Shown here: positions 8,329 through 15,904 of the stretch, piece by piece
How the letters are laid out: each line of letters begins with the position of its first letter
Position numbering within the stretch: position 1 is the first letter of the stretch
Source of the DNA: Rothia nasimurium
Lineage (GTDB): Bacteria; Actinomycetota; Actinomycetes; Actinomycetales; Micrococcaceae
Direction of reading: 5' to 3'
Length of the DNA: 64,000 bases
Assembly: GCF_928391935.1 (NCBI RefSeq)
Contig: NZ_CAKMTD010000001.1
Coordinates: 124,001 to 188,000, forward strand
The notes under the pieces: model-generated
The model's input: the letters and a program-made list of their open reading frames with translations, nothing else
The model's database searches: none
What the model was told of the DNA's origin: nothing
Made by a program: the position numbers and the translations under genes

Positions 8329-8376
8329 TATTCGTACCTCTTTCTAGCGATGAAAGTATACTCGCTAGATTTTCTC

Positions 8377-9015
8377 TCAACGATCAACAATAGACAGTTC
8401 AGCTCTGGACCAATGTGAAAGACCACCAAAACCAGGGTGCATTGGATAACCAGCCTTCGATACATAGGCCTGCACTTTTGCCTCTGGTTTCTTAATATCC
8501 TCTATCATTTCTTGAATGCTGGCGAGTATTTCTTTTTTCCAGGGGAATCTGCGGTCTTGAGGATTACCCCACATCAAGTGAATTCGGTCAGCTTCAGCCA
8601 GACATACACTAAAGATGTGTCGAGTTACCTCTAAAGTTCTTTTAATTTTTTCTTTTCCCTCTTCATCACTCCACAGGGGTAAATCATGCGGCTGGCCGAC
8701 CAACGGAATTAAGTTAATGAGTGTCATTGACTGAAACTGAACTGGTTTACCTTCTGAGTCGACGGGAAAGAAGCGCGTAATCATTGCGGTAGTTGGGTCG
8801 CCACCCTGCGTAAGGGAGCCCAAACATGTTGCAGTGGATGGATTGATTCCAATAAACACTATTTTTTCTGTCTGAGAATCATTGTTAGGCGTTCTGAGGA
8901 AGTACCGGCTGCCTACTTCTTGGGGGCGCTCTGGGAATACAGTTTTCCCTCCCCGCCACGCTAGGCCCAAGTCCTGAGCAATATCGTCTACTGATGTACC
9001 AGGCAAAGATTCCAC
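8377..9015 (-). CDS. DUF1643 domain protein
   Basis: The 212-residue protein carries KIVFIGINPSTATCLGSLTQ, GGDPTTAMITRFFP, NLIPLVG and IHLMWGNPQDRRFPW, which match the DUF1643 family: a conserved NPSTA motif followed by a DPT motif. The family has no established reaction. Base composition is noticeably lower in G+C than the flanking genes (many AAA, ATT and TTT codons), which suggests horizontal acquisition. The start is a GTG with a weak ribosome site, so the first residues are uncertain. Confidence 0.75.
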   Translation of the reverse strand: MESLPGTSVDDIAQDLGLAWRGGKTVFPERPQEVGSRYFLRTPNNDSQTEKIVFIGINPSTATCLGSLTQGGDPTTAMITRFFPVDSEGKPVQFQSMTLINLIPLVGQPHDLPLWSDEEGKEKIKRTLEVTRHIFSVCLAEADRIHLMWGNPQDRRFPWKKEILASIQEMIEDIKKPEAKVQAYVSKAGYPMHPGFGGLSHWSRAELSIVDR

Positions 9016-9250
9016 CTCTCATGGTTACTCGTACTTCTAGGCACTGTGTTAAGTCTCCTACCAGCTACCGATACAGACAACTGTATGTTGAGTGCCTGCC
9101 GGTACGGGCAGGACGCGGACGGCTCCGGGTGGCTTGAACTGCGCTAGGGCCTGGGCGGTGGTTGGGTTCTGCCCCGCCGGGGCTGACCCTGTAAAGTAGG
9201 GTGCTGAATAATCAGTGTACTTTCCCCTATTCTCTTGTGCTGAGGACCCT

Positions 9251-9721
9251 ATGCGACCAGATTCTAAGCCCACCCCTCGGGCGCTCTTCCGTACGTTTGC
9301 CACCGCTGAGATGATCACCTGGGCCCTGCTCATTACGGCCCTGGTTCTGCGGGGTACCGGCGTGACCAATATTGTGCCGATTGCCGGTGGTATTCACGGG
9401 TTTGTTTTTCTGAGCTACTGCGTGGTGACTGTCTTTACCTGGGTAAACCAGCAGTGGAAGGCTCCCGTGGGTATCGCCGGTCTGCTGCTGTCGGTGATTC
9501 CCTTTGCGACGGTTCCCTTTGAGCTTTTCCTCGATAAGCGGGGCCTACTGCGCGGGGGCTGGCGTCTGGCACCCGGCGGGGCGGCACCGTCCGGCCCGTT
9601 CGAGAAAGCCCAGGCCTGGGTCCTGGCCAAGCCCGCCCTGGCCAGCGCCCTGCTGCTTGCCTTCGTGGTTCTGCTCTTTGTGGTGCTCCTGCTGGTGGGC
9701 CCACCCGTGCCCAAGAACTAG
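9251..9721 (+). CDS. DUF3817 membrane protein
   Basis: The 156-residue protein has about three N-terminal membrane helices with FRTFATAEMITWALLI, IAGGIHGFVFLSYC and WVNQQWKAPVGIAG, a pattern typical of actinobacterial DUF3817 integral membrane proteins, and a further C-terminal helix (ALLLAFVVLLFVVLLLVG). The function of the family is unknown. The ATG at 9251 was preferred over a GTG at 9215 because TGAGGA lies just upstream and the family starts near this point. Confidence 0.78.
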   Translation: MRPDSKPTPRALFRTFATAEMITWALLITALVLRGTGVTNIVPIAGGIHGFVFLSYCVVTVFTWVNQQWKAPVGIAGLLLSVIPFATVPFELFLDKRGLLRGGWRLAPGGAAPSGPFEKAQAWVLAKPALASALLLAFVVLLFVVLLLVGPPVPKN

Positions 9722-9752
9722 CCCGGCATAACTGAGGTACCAAATCAACGAC

Positions 9753-9811
9753 AGTGCGTCATATCGCCCACCGTGCACATGACAGGTGCACGATCAGCGA
9801 TGTGACGCACT
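9753..9811. repeat. nested inverted repeat between convergent genes
   Basis: Outer arms 9753-9767 and 9797-9811 are complementary over 15 bases with one mismatch (AGTGCGTCATATCGC against GCGATGTGACGCACT). Inner arms CGTGCAC 9772-9778 and GTGCACG 9786-9792 pair perfectly around a 7-base loop. The element lies between the convergent DUF3817 and DUF952 genes but has no T-run on either side, so it is not a textbook terminator. Confidence 0.6.
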
Positions 9812-9847
9812 TTCGTCTATCACAATCTTTGGATGTGCTTGTATTAC

Positions 9848-10180
9848 CTACTTGCGATGGAGAACTTTGAACAGGTACAGGGGTAGGTGTCCTCCATAAA
9901 CATGCGGAAACAACTCGGAACTAGGATTAGAAGGGTCTGCTGGTTCCCATCGAACAGTGAACCCAGCAGGCTCTAATTTACGGGGGTCGATTTCAAGGAC
10001 GAGAATATCTGGCCTGTCACCATAGATGAAGTCTGAAACTCGCTTTACCTGATCCATATCCGCGCAAGCGTGCAAGAATCCCTGCTCGTTGATACTCACT
10101 CCACGTGTCGAATGAACCCACACCTTAAGTTTCTGCGCTTGTTCCCAGTCTTCGGGCAAAGCTATGTGATAAATCGTCAC
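9848..10180 (-). CDS. DUF952 family protein
   Basis: The 110-residue product begins TIYHIALPEDWEQA, then QGFLHACADMDQV, and ends GGHLPLYLFKVL, matching the DUF952 family (small glutathione-S-transferase-like fold, function unknown). The GTG at 10180 was chosen because it overlaps the stop codon of the upstream acetyltransferase gene in the sequence TAGTG, and GGGAGGA lies about 7 bases before it; that arrangement indicates translational coupling. An in-frame ATG at 10195 is the alternative. Confidence 0.82.
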   Translation of the reverse strand: MTIYHIALPEDWEQAQKLKVWVHSTRGVSINEQGFLHACADMDQVKRVSDFIYGDRPDILVLEIDPRKLEPAGFTVRWEPADPSNPSSELFPHVYGGHLPLYLFKVLHRK

Positions 10181-10728
10181 TAAAGTTCCTCCCATGGAAC
10201 AGGAGTCGTAGTATTTGTCTCCCAATCACTGCGCAGAATTGCATAGGCGACGGACGCTCGCGGCTCGGCGCCTTCTACCGGCCAGCCTTGGCGATAGTAG
10301 GCTTCCTTAACCCAACCAGCTTTAAGAAAGGTGTGGCGCATAGCAAGGTTATCGTCCCGAGTCTGCCCTTCAAAACGGTGAATCCTTGGTTTTTGCTCAA
10401 AAATCCATGATGTAGCTGCGTTAAGTACGTCTACTCCGAACCCTCGTCCTTGCCACTGGGAGGCTAGTCGTAGATCGAATACCGGGGTGTCATCGCACAG
10501 GTCCTCGAAACGAATGTAGCCGATACGACCGTGCTCAGAGTGTTCAATCCAGTAAGAATCGCGTTCCTCGTTCTGAAAAGCTCCAGAATCGAGCGCTTCT
10601 TCAACCTGCTGGCGGGACACAATGGGAGCCATGTGGTATGGCCACTCGTGCCCGGTCAGAAAAGCTATCAGCTCTTCTCTATCGATAACAGGGTCAATTC
10701 GCACCAATGAAATGGGTTCAGTGTTCAT
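10180..10728 (-). CDS. GNAT-family N-acetyltransferase
   Basis: The 182-residue protein has the GNAT pattern: IGYIRFEDL (beta4), then LRLASQWQGRGFGVDVLNAA, whose QGRGFG is the pyrophosphate-binding motif A that holds acetyl-CoA, and a C-terminal NLAMRHTFLKAGWVKEA as in the RimJ/RimL branch. It should transfer an acetyl group to an amine on a small molecule or protein; the substrate is not evident. The ATG at 10728 (AGGCGAG upstream) is preferred to an upstream in-frame start at 10848. It overlaps the DUF952 gene by one base. Confidence 0.82.
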   Translation of the reverse strand: MNTEPISLVRIDPVIDREELIAFLTGHEWPYHMAPIVSRQQVEEALDSGAFQNEERDSYWIEHSEHGRIGYIRFEDLCDDTPVFDLRLASQWQGRGFGVDVLNAATSWIFEQKPRIHRFEGQTRDDNLAMRHTFLKAGWVKEAYYRQGWPVEGAEPRASVAYAILRSDWETNTTTPVPWEEL

Positions 10729-10850
10729 TACATTCTCGCCTTTCAAAGAAACATCTCTAGACGGTACTAGACAATCAGATTCACATATCTCAATGCTACT
10801 GTAAGGAGCAAACAGTAGCTCAAACCCTGTCACCTCGCACCATATCAACT

Positions 10851-11714
10851 ATGCACAGACCTCAGCCCCAACAGCACCAGCTGACCCCTGAAATCGTCCA
10901 GACCCTCACTGAGCGTGCAGCTCCCGGTGAGCGCCTCCTTGAAATTCGTCAGGTAGGTACAAGCTCCGTAGTTGCGCTCACAGAACACGTGGCTATCCGT
11001 ATTGCGCGCGATAGCGATACCGCCCGCACCCACATCAAGAAACAGCAACTCGTAGACGCCCTACCCGAGTTTTCATTCGCCCTACCCCGATCGGCGGGGC
11101 CTGCTATAGAACAGGACGGTATCGTAGCCGTCCCTACTATTCGCTTACGAGGTAAGCCTCACCCGGCAGGTAGTGGTGACCCAAAAGTGCTTGCGGCCCT
11201 TCTTGACGAGATTCAAGCGACCCCGGTAGAGCCTTTTTCCCGCCTGTTGGCAGAGCGCCATGCCTTTTGCGGTGGGCCACAGTGGCTTGATATCATGGCC
11301 AGCCAGGTGCTCCCGTTATTCTCACCCGCAGCCCAGAAAATTGCTCAGCAAATACTCGACCAGCTCAGCAGCTACGAAAGTGATATTAGTTCCGTTGACT
11401 TTGTGTTGTCTCACGGTGATTTGGCCGGCAGTAACATGCTCTTTGAGGGCTCAAAAGTCGTTGGGGTTCTCGACTGGGATTTAGCCGCCCTCGATGACCC
11501 CGCTGTTGATGTGGCCTGTCTGGCTGCATGGCACGGATCTCAGATAATTCAACAGATAGCTGGCGATTCGCCCCTGGCGGCTCGGGCACACCTTTTGCGT
11601 GCGTCCGACCCGCTCCAGATTGTGGCCTTTGATCTTTTGCACGGCCGTTCTCACAGGACGCTTTCTCAAACTGTAGCTAAAGCAGAACAGGGGTTACATA
11701 GGCTAGGCAGATGA
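10851..11714 (+). CDS. APH-family phosphotransferase
   Basis: The 287-residue protein shows the kinase-like fold of the aminoglycoside phosphotransferase family. The Brenner motif LSHGDLAGSNMLF lies around residues 187-199 and the metal-binding GVLDWDLAALDDPAVDVACL around 207-226. The N-terminal lobe is shortened, with AIRIAR possibly contributing the ATP-binding lysine-equivalent strand. The family includes aminoglycoside, macrolide, homoserine and choline kinases; resistance should not be assumed from this sequence. Its start faces the divergent acetyltransferase gene. Confidence 0.8.
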   Translation: MHRPQPQQHQLTPEIVQTLTERAAPGERLLEIRQVGTSSVVALTEHVAIRIARDSDTARTHIKKQQLVDALPEFSFALPRSAGPAIEQDGIVAVPTIRLRGKPHPAGSGDPKVLAALLDEIQATPVEPFSRLLAERHAFCGGPQWLDIMASQVLPLFSPAAQKIAQQILDQLSSYESDISSVDFVLSHGDLAGSNMLFEGSKVVGVLDWDLAALDDPAVDVACLAAWHGSQIIQQIAGDSPLAARAHLLRASDPLQIVAFDLLHGRSHRTLSQTVAKAEQGLHRLGR

Positions 11715-11795
11715 CCATCGCTCATTACCCGAGACCTCCGAGCGATACAGTTAGCCAGCATTCTTTGAGAATCACCTCTAACCTGAATTGACCAC

Positions 11796-12143
11796 TTACA
11801 GATTCAAATGAACTTTCAAAGCCTCATCTAGTTCCCAAACTTTATTTCTCGACAAGGTACCTATATAGTCACCGATACAATCCACAGATACTGTTCTTAT
11901 AAGTTCTGTTTGGGCTTTTGAGTCGGTAGATAGGCCGGTTTCGTCCTGGGCCAAGAGCACCTGAAACGAAGCAATAAATCTAGTATTAGAGGTCAATGGA
12001 ACAACCGTCAGTGTCCCTATACCATGATGAGCTACATAAGTATTCGATTCATCCCTACTCACGATGATGGCAGGCCTTTTCTTGTTGGGCTCACTCCCTC
12101 GGGCAGGCTCAAAATCTACCCAGTAGACGTCACCCCGTCTCAT
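11796..12143 (-). CDS. mazF: PemK/MazF-type mRNA interferase toxin
   Basis: The 115-residue protein begins RRGDVYWVDFEPARGSEPNK and continues KRPAIIVSRDESN, LTVVPLTSNT and KAQTELIRTVS, the classic PemK/MazF layout: R/G-rich first strand, RPA.IVS. and the Q-T/E segment with conserved acid. Such toxins cleave mRNA at short sequences. The ATG at 12143 overlaps the antitoxin stop as ATGA, which ensures the antitoxin is translated first. Length is normal and all family motifs are present, so it is probably active. Confidence 0.9.
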   Translation of the reverse strand: MRRGDVYWVDFEPARGSEPNKKRPAIIVSRDESNTYVAHHGIGTLTVVPLTSNTRFIASFQVLLAQDETGLSTDSKAQTELIRTVSVDCIGDYIGTLSRNKVWELDEALKVHLNL

Positions 12144-12364
12144 ACAAGACCGTCTCCTGAAGTCTGACCCCACACCTCTTCTTCACCAGACTCTGCCCAT
12201 TCCCGATGTGCTCTAGCGTATTCATCAGTGAGGTCTACGGATGTCATCTGATCAATGGCTGCTTTTATGGCAGATGACCGAGAAGCAAATTTCCTTTGTG
12301 CGATAAAACGGTCGAGAGCCTCAACCGTTTCGTCCGCTAAGCTGATACTAATTTTGGTGGTCAT
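12140..12364 (-). CDS. mazE: MazE-type ribbon-helix-helix antitoxin
   Basis: The 74-residue protein opens TKISISLADETVEALDRFIA, a ribbon-helix-helix DNA-binding domain, followed by SRSSAIKAAI. Its C-terminal tail EYARAHREWAESGEEEVW is acidic with Trp residues and resembles the toxin-binding tail of actinobacterial MazE proteins. It should bind and neutralise the MazF toxin encoded immediately downstream with a 4-base overlap, and repress the operon. The start is supported by GGATTGGGG just before the ATG. Confidence 0.88.
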   Translation of the reverse strand: MTTKISISLADETVEALDRFIAQRKFASRSSAIKAAIDQMTSVDLTDEYARAHREWAESGEEEVWGQTSGDGLV

Positions 12365-12486
12365 ACCCCAATCCTACCGACTGGGTTATCTGCTGCTCAA
12401 GACCTCAACCCATCAGGCACACGCCCTGGCCCCACCCATATGGCATAATGACCAGGTTAGACACACTGACTTTCCGAGGAGACCCC

Positions 12487-13290
12487 GTGGGTGTTGAGAG
12501 CGAACGTTTTGCCCGGTTGAGGCTACTTTTTAAGAACGAGGGCCTGCAGAAACTTCAGGACGCCACCGTCATGGTGCTGGGTCTTGGCGGCGTAGGTTCA
12601 GCCTGCGCTGAGGCTCTGGCCCGCGGCGGTGTGGGCAACCTGATCGTGCTGGACCGCGACGTCGTGGAAGAAAGCAACATCAACCGGCAGGCCCTGGCCT
12701 TTACCTCCACCCTGGGTAGGGTTAAGGCTGAGGTCATGGAGGGCATGATTAAGGAGATCCAGCCCGACTGCACCGTCACCGCCGAGCGGGTCTTCCTCAC
12801 CCCCGATAACCTGGCTGAGACCCTGGATAAGTTCCCCCGCCCTGACTACGTCATTGACTGCATCGACACCATCACCCAGAAGCTGGCTGTCTACCAGTGG
12901 GCGGCGGAGCGGGGCCTGAACCTGGTGGCCTCCATGGGTGCGGCGAACCGTCTTGACCCGACCATGTTGGAGTTCGCCAACATTCGCAAGACCTATAACT
13001 GTTCGATGTCTAAGGTGATTCGGTCTGAGTGCCGCAAGCGCCAGATTTACGGGCTTGAGGTACTCTTTTCTACCGAGCTGCCCTTTAAGGTGGAGAAGGC
13101 CCCAGGCGCAAAGGCTAAGGGGGAAACTCTGGGGTCGATGAGCTACATGCCCCCGATTATGGGGCAGATGTTGGCCGGTAAGGTGATTCGCCAGCTGGCC
13201 GGTATGGAAGAGATCCCGGCCCCTCCCTACCTGGGTTCCCAGGCGGGTAAGCAGGACGACGTGGCTCAGCACCTGCCTCAGCCCCGCTAG
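12487..13290 (+). CDS. tcdA: tRNA threonylcarbamoyladenosine dehydratase (ThiF/E1-like)
   Basis: TcdA uses ATP to convert t6A37 of ANN-decoding tRNAs to the cyclic form ct6A. The 267-residue protein has the E1-like Rossmann motif VLGLGGVGSACAEALARGGV near residues 32-51, then DRDVVEESNINRQ and DYVIDCIDTI, all characteristic of the YgdL/CsdL/TcdA branch. RFARLRLLF at the N-terminus also fits. The GTG at 12487 was chosen because GAGGAG lies 6 bases upstream; an earlier in-frame ATG at 12448 has no ribosome site. The tatD-type gene follows after one base. Confidence 0.87.
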   Translation: MGVESERFARLRLLFKNEGLQKLQDATVMVLGLGGVGSACAEALARGGVGNLIVLDRDVVEESNINRQALAFTSTLGRVKAEVMEGMIKEIQPDCTVTAERVFLTPDNLAETLDKFPRPDYVIDCIDTITQKLAVYQWAAERGLNLVASMGAANRLDPTMLEFANIRKTYNCSMSKVIRSECRKRQIYGLEVLFSTELPFKVEKAPGAKAKGETLGSMSYMPPIMGQMLAGKVIRQLAGMEEIPAPPYLGSQAGKQDDVAQHLPQPR

Positions 13291-13291
13291 C

Positions 13292-14080
13292 ATGCTGCTT
13301 GATACCCATTTTCACTATGACTTCCTAGCCCCGGCGCTTCGGCCAGCTTTTGACGAGACGCTGCGGGACCAGGGCGTCCAGGTGGTTGCCCAGACCCTCA
13401 AACCCTCAGCCTACCGGGAGCTTCGGCAGGTGACTGATCCAGCTGGCCCCCTATTATCTCTTGGTTTTCATCCCTGGTGGGTTACCTCGCCTGCCCAGGT
13501 TGAGGCTGAGCTTGAGATTTTTGAGGCTGAGGTGAGTAGCACCCGGTTGATTGGTGAGATTGGTTTAGATTTTCTACCCCGACGCCTGGAGACCTCCCCT
13601 GCCGACCTGCAGGTTGAGGCCCTGCGCCGCATTTTGAGTGTGGTTCTCCAGGCAGCGGATGGGCAACCGGCTGAGAAGCTCTATGTGCTGTCTGTGCACG
13701 CCGTCCGCGCAACGACTGCGCTCCTTGATCTTTTTGATGAGCTTGATGTGCCAGGCTCCCCTCTTGTTCCAGTGATTCACCGGTTTGGGGGAACGAGCGA
13801 CGAGCTGACCCGGCTGGTGAGGGCAGGTGGCTGTATTTCGGTTCATCCGCAGATGGTTGAGAGTAAGCGCGGACGGGCCTACGTCCGCCAGGTGCCCGCA
13901 GACCGCCTGCTGTTGGAGACGGACCTACCCCAGCAGCCTACCGACGCGCTTGACGTCCAGCTTTTTGCGCAGGAAGTGGGCGGACGCCTGCGCCGCCTTG
14001 TCGAGCGCATTTCAGCTGAGCGCGGCGAGGACTGTGCCCCGGTTCTGCGAGAGAACCAGAGGCGGCTCTACTCCCTATAG
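13292..14080 (+). CDS. tatD: TatD-family metal-dependent hydrolase
   Basis: The 262-residue protein follows the TatD pattern: DTHFHYDF at the N-terminus (metal-binding HxH), LGFHPWWV, LIGEIGLDFL with its metal-ligand glutamate, VHAVRA in place of the usual CRxA/HxR region, HRFGG and the terminal LLLETDLP with the catalytic Asp. TatD proteins are Mg2+-dependent nucleases or phosphoesterases. It begins one base after the tcdA stop, so the two are almost certainly co-translated. Confidence 0.82.
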   Translation: MLLDTHFHYDFLAPALRPAFDETLRDQGVQVVAQTLKPSAYRELRQVTDPAGPLLSLGFHPWWVTSPAQVEAELEIFEAEVSSTRLIGEIGLDFLPRRLETSPADLQVEALRRILSVVLQAADGQPAEKLYVLSVHAVRATTALLDLFDELDVPGSPLVPVIHRFGGTSDELTRLVRAGGCISVHPQMVESKRGRAYVRQVPADRLLLETDLPQQPTDALDVQLFAQEVGGRLRRLVERISAERGEDCAPVLRENQRRLYSL

Positions 14081-14200
14081 CCCTATCCGTGGTGTACCCA
14101 GCCCTAAGGTTTCACAGGGCTTGAAGATCTAAAGAACTCCTGGGCCCTTCGAGGTAAGACTCTTTAGGTCACTCCCCTGCCTAGTTGCTTCTCCAGTGCT

Positions 14201-14428
14201 CTACCGCTCGAAGCTAGCTGGCCCTTCGTCGTCCACGAATTCGAGAACGTCGCTCACACTACAGTCGAGTACCTTGCAAATGCTTTCGAGAGTGGTGAAG
14301 CGGATCGCTTTCGCACGCCCGTTTTTCAGTACAGCGATATTTGCTGGGGTAATGCCAACAGCCTCCGCGAATTCGTTGACGCTCATACCCCGTTCGGCAA
14401 GCAACACATTGAGCTTGACCTTGATCAA
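14201..14428 (-). CDS. XRE/Cro-type repressor, YozG-like
   Basis: The 75-residue protein is a single helix-turn-helix domain: IKVKLNVLLAERGMSVNEFA, then VGITPANIAVLKNGRAKAIR, then TLESICKVLDCSVSDVLEF. It matches the small Cro/CI-type regulators that follow DUF2975 membrane proteins (YozG in Bacillus). It starts with TTG and overlaps the upstream gene as TTGA, so the two are translationally coupled. It probably represses its own operon through the two palindromes at 14903-14939, which is inferred. Confidence 0.87.
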   Translation of the reverse strand: MIKVKLNVLLAERGMSVNEFAEAVGITPANIAVLKNGRAKAIRFTTLESICKVLDCSVSDVLEFVDDEGPASFER

Positions 14429-14901
14429 ATGACGGCCTCCAATTCTTCATGTTCGGTGCGGGCCTTATCATAGGTGCGGACCGCTAAACAGGTGACGCAA
14501 ATAAACCCGATTGCGGCCAGGATTGACATCACTAGGCCAAGCAGAATGAGCACGCCGCCGGCATTCATCGTGACACATAAGTGTATCGCCACCCCAGCAG
14601 GGATAACAAAGCCCAGGACGCAGAGCGCCCCCACCGCCTGAATAAGAGCCCGGGTGGAGCCATTCCAGAAGCCGAGTGTGGCGCTCTTTCCCAGTAGCTT
14701 GCACAGCAGGACGGCAGCTAGCTGAAAGCAGAGCAGGGAGGCTATTCCTAGGGTTGAATAGGGGGTTACAAGGTGGAGCACCTCGGGGTGGACCTCGGCT
14801 GATTCATTGGCTGCGATGGGCACAAGGAGCTGGCCGAGGAAGAGGACGACGATGAATAGGGTGAGTATGGCGATGAGGATTCGCCGTGCAAATGTATCCA
14901 T
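14425..14901 (-). CDS. DUF2975 membrane protein, YoaS-like
   Basis: The 158-residue protein has four hydrophobic helices (IAILTLFIVVLFLGQLLV, TLGIASLLCFQLAAVLLCKL, VGALCVLGFVIPAGVAIHL, GVLILLGLVMSILAAIGFI) and the layout of DUF2975, a family usually encoded with an XRE regulator. The ATG at 14901 is preferred because a promoter ends 6 bases before it (TTGACT and GATAAT) and there is no ribosome site, which predicts a leaderless mRNA. A GTG at 14922 is in frame but would lie inside the promoter. The function of the family is unknown. Confidence 0.8.
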   Translation of the reverse strand: MDTFARRILIAILTLFIVVLFLGQLLVPIAANESAEVHPEVLHLVTPYSTLGIASLLCFQLAAVLLCKLLGKSATLGFWNGSTRALIQAVGALCVLGFVIPAGVAIHLCVTMNAGGVLILLGLVMSILAAIGFICVTCLAVRTYDKARTEHEELEAVI

Positions 14902-14902
14902 A

Positions 14903-14939
14903 TATCGATTATCAATAGCCACCTATCGAAAGTCAATAG
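14903..14939 (-). promoter_or_regulatory. leaderless promoter overlaid by two operator palindromes
   Basis: On the minus strand TTGACT (14936-14931) and GATAAT (14913-14908) are separated by exactly 17 bases, and the ATG of the DUF2975 gene follows 6 bases after the -10 box. Two palindromes of form CTATTGA-N3-TCGATA, at 14924-14939 and 14903-14918, lie 21 bp apart and cover the -35 and -10 boxes respectively. This is a classic repressor-occlusion arrangement, presumably for the XRE protein of the same operon. Confidence 0.65.
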
Positions 14940-14996
14940 TTTCTATGACTTAACACACCCTCAACCCGAGCGCCCACCCCAGTTCTGCCCTTAAGC

Positions 14997-15037
14997 AAAA
15001 AAGACCGCCCCTGTGAAACTTTCACAGGAACGGTCTT
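14997..15037 (-). terminator. intrinsic terminator of the tRNA-Ala pair
   Basis: On the minus strand AAGACCG and CTGTGAA arms (from 15037) pair with TTCACAG and CGGTCTT arms ending at 15001, and the stem is followed by a run of six T (genomic A 14997-15002). It lies directly downstream of the second tRNA-Ala gene. Confidence 0.8.
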
Positions 15038-15039
15038 GA

Positions 15040-15115
15040 TGGTGGAGGTAAGGGGATTCGAACCCCTGACCTTCTGCATGCCATGCAGACGCGCTACCAA
15101 CTGCGCCATACCCCC
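15040..15115 (-). tRNA. tRNA-Ala(GGC), second of tandem pair, CCA encoded
   Basis: Reading the minus strand from 15115, the acceptor stem GGGGGTA pairs with TACCTCC, the D-arm is GCGCAGTTGGTAGCGC, the anticodon arm TCTGC-ATGGCAT-GCAGA carries anticodon GGC, and the T-loop is TTCGAAT. The 3' end after the discriminator A (15043) reads CCA at 15042-15040, so CCA is encoded. It lies one base after the preceding tRNA-Ala gene. Confidence 0.95.
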
Positions 15116-15116
15116 G

Positions 15117-15189
15117 TGGAGCTAAGGGGATTCGAACCCCTGACCTTCTGCATGCCATGCAGACGCGCTACCAACTGCGCCATAGCCCC
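15117..15189 (-). tRNA. tRNA-Ala(GGC), first of tandem pair, CCA not encoded
   Basis: The acceptor stem GGGGCTA pairs with TAGCTCC. The rest of the sequence, including the anticodon GGC arm and the T-arm, is identical to the neighbouring copy. After the discriminator A (15117) the DNA reads C then G, the G being the first base of the next tRNA, so CCA must be added enzymatically. Only base 15116 separates the two mature tRNAs. Confidence 0.95.
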
Positions 15190-15226
15190 TTATTCATTTA
15201 TTCCCCGCTCTCGCGGCGACTGTTCT

Positions 15227-15256
15227 ATCTTATGGCACCCACATGAGCTGATGCAA
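15227..15256 (-). promoter_or_regulatory. probable promoter of the tRNA-Ala pair
   Basis: On the minus strand TTGCAT (15256-15251) and TAAGAT (15232-15227) are 18 bases apart. Transcription would start near 15220, about 30 bases before the first tRNA-Ala. The match to consensus is moderate. Confidence 0.45.
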
Positions 15257-15391
15257 ATCGAGAACCCACCAAACACCATGAACTGCGTCACACAACTGTC
15301 TGGGTGGTTGTACCGGCCTCAAAAGCAAGGACACCCCACCCCCACTCCCCCTAACTCGGGGAAGGCGGGCGGGGCGTCCTGACAGAAGAAC

Positions 15392-15844
15392 CTAGTCTTC
15401 GCGCTGGTTCATCAGGTCTGCTTCGGGAGTGATGATCTCGAAGTCAGCGTCAGCACCCTCGGTGTCAACGGCACCGGCTTCACTCTCCAGCCCCAGGTCA
15501 ATGCGGGGGGCATCGCCCCAGAGTCGGTCCAGGGCGTAGAAGGCGCGGTCTTCTTCGTGCTGTACGTGAACCACAATGTCACCGAAGTCCAGTAGCACCC
15601 AGCGGCCCTCAGCCCGGCCTTCGCGGCGCAGGGGCTTGAGGCCCAGTTCTTCACGGAGCTTATCTTCAACCTCGTCAACAATTGCGTTGACCAGGCGTTC
15701 GTTGTGGGCTGAGACAACCAGGAAGCCGTCGATCAAACCCATAATGTCAGAAGCGTCGACGGCCAGCAGGTTGGTTCCCTGCATGTCGTCAGCCGCGCGT
15801 GCGGCTACCTTCAACGCTTCAATAGACTCTGCAGCTGCAGTCAT
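15392..15844 (-). CDS. rsfS: ribosomal silencing factor RsfS
   Basis: RsfS binds ribosomal protein uL14 on the 50S subunit and blocks subunit joining during nutrient limitation. The 150-residue protein contains LLAVDASDIMGLIDGFLVVS, SAHNERLVNAIVDEVEDKL and WVLLDFGDIVVHV, all hallmarks of the family. It has an acidic C-terminal extension of about 30 residues beyond the usual domain. The ATG at 15844 with AAAGGGCG upstream was chosen over a TTG at 15862. Position after nadD is the usual actinobacterial order. Confidence 0.92.
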   Translation of the reverse strand: MTAAAESIEALKVAARAADDMQGTNLLAVDASDIMGLIDGFLVVSAHNERLVNAIVDEVEDKLREELGLKPLRREGRAEGRWVLLDFGDIVVHVQHEEDRAFYALDRLWGDAPRIDLGLESEAGAVDTEGADADFEIITPEADLMNQRED

Positions 15845-15904
15845 TTCGCCCTTTCCGAGCAAATCATTCCCTCCAACCTTTGGAGGGCCTCATTCATCAT
15901 GTTC

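Noticed and set aside
10851..11714. Aminoglycoside resistance gene
   Set aside because: Only the general APH fold is visible; the family includes many metabolic kinases, so no resistance is claimed.
8377..12364. Integrated mobile element
   Set aside because: No integrase, transposase, attachment repeats or phage genes were seen, despite low G+C and accessory content.
15083..15382. Frame starting in the tRNA-Ala pair with VELRGFEPLTFCMP
   Set aside because: This peptide is the well-known artefact of translating antisense tRNA genes.
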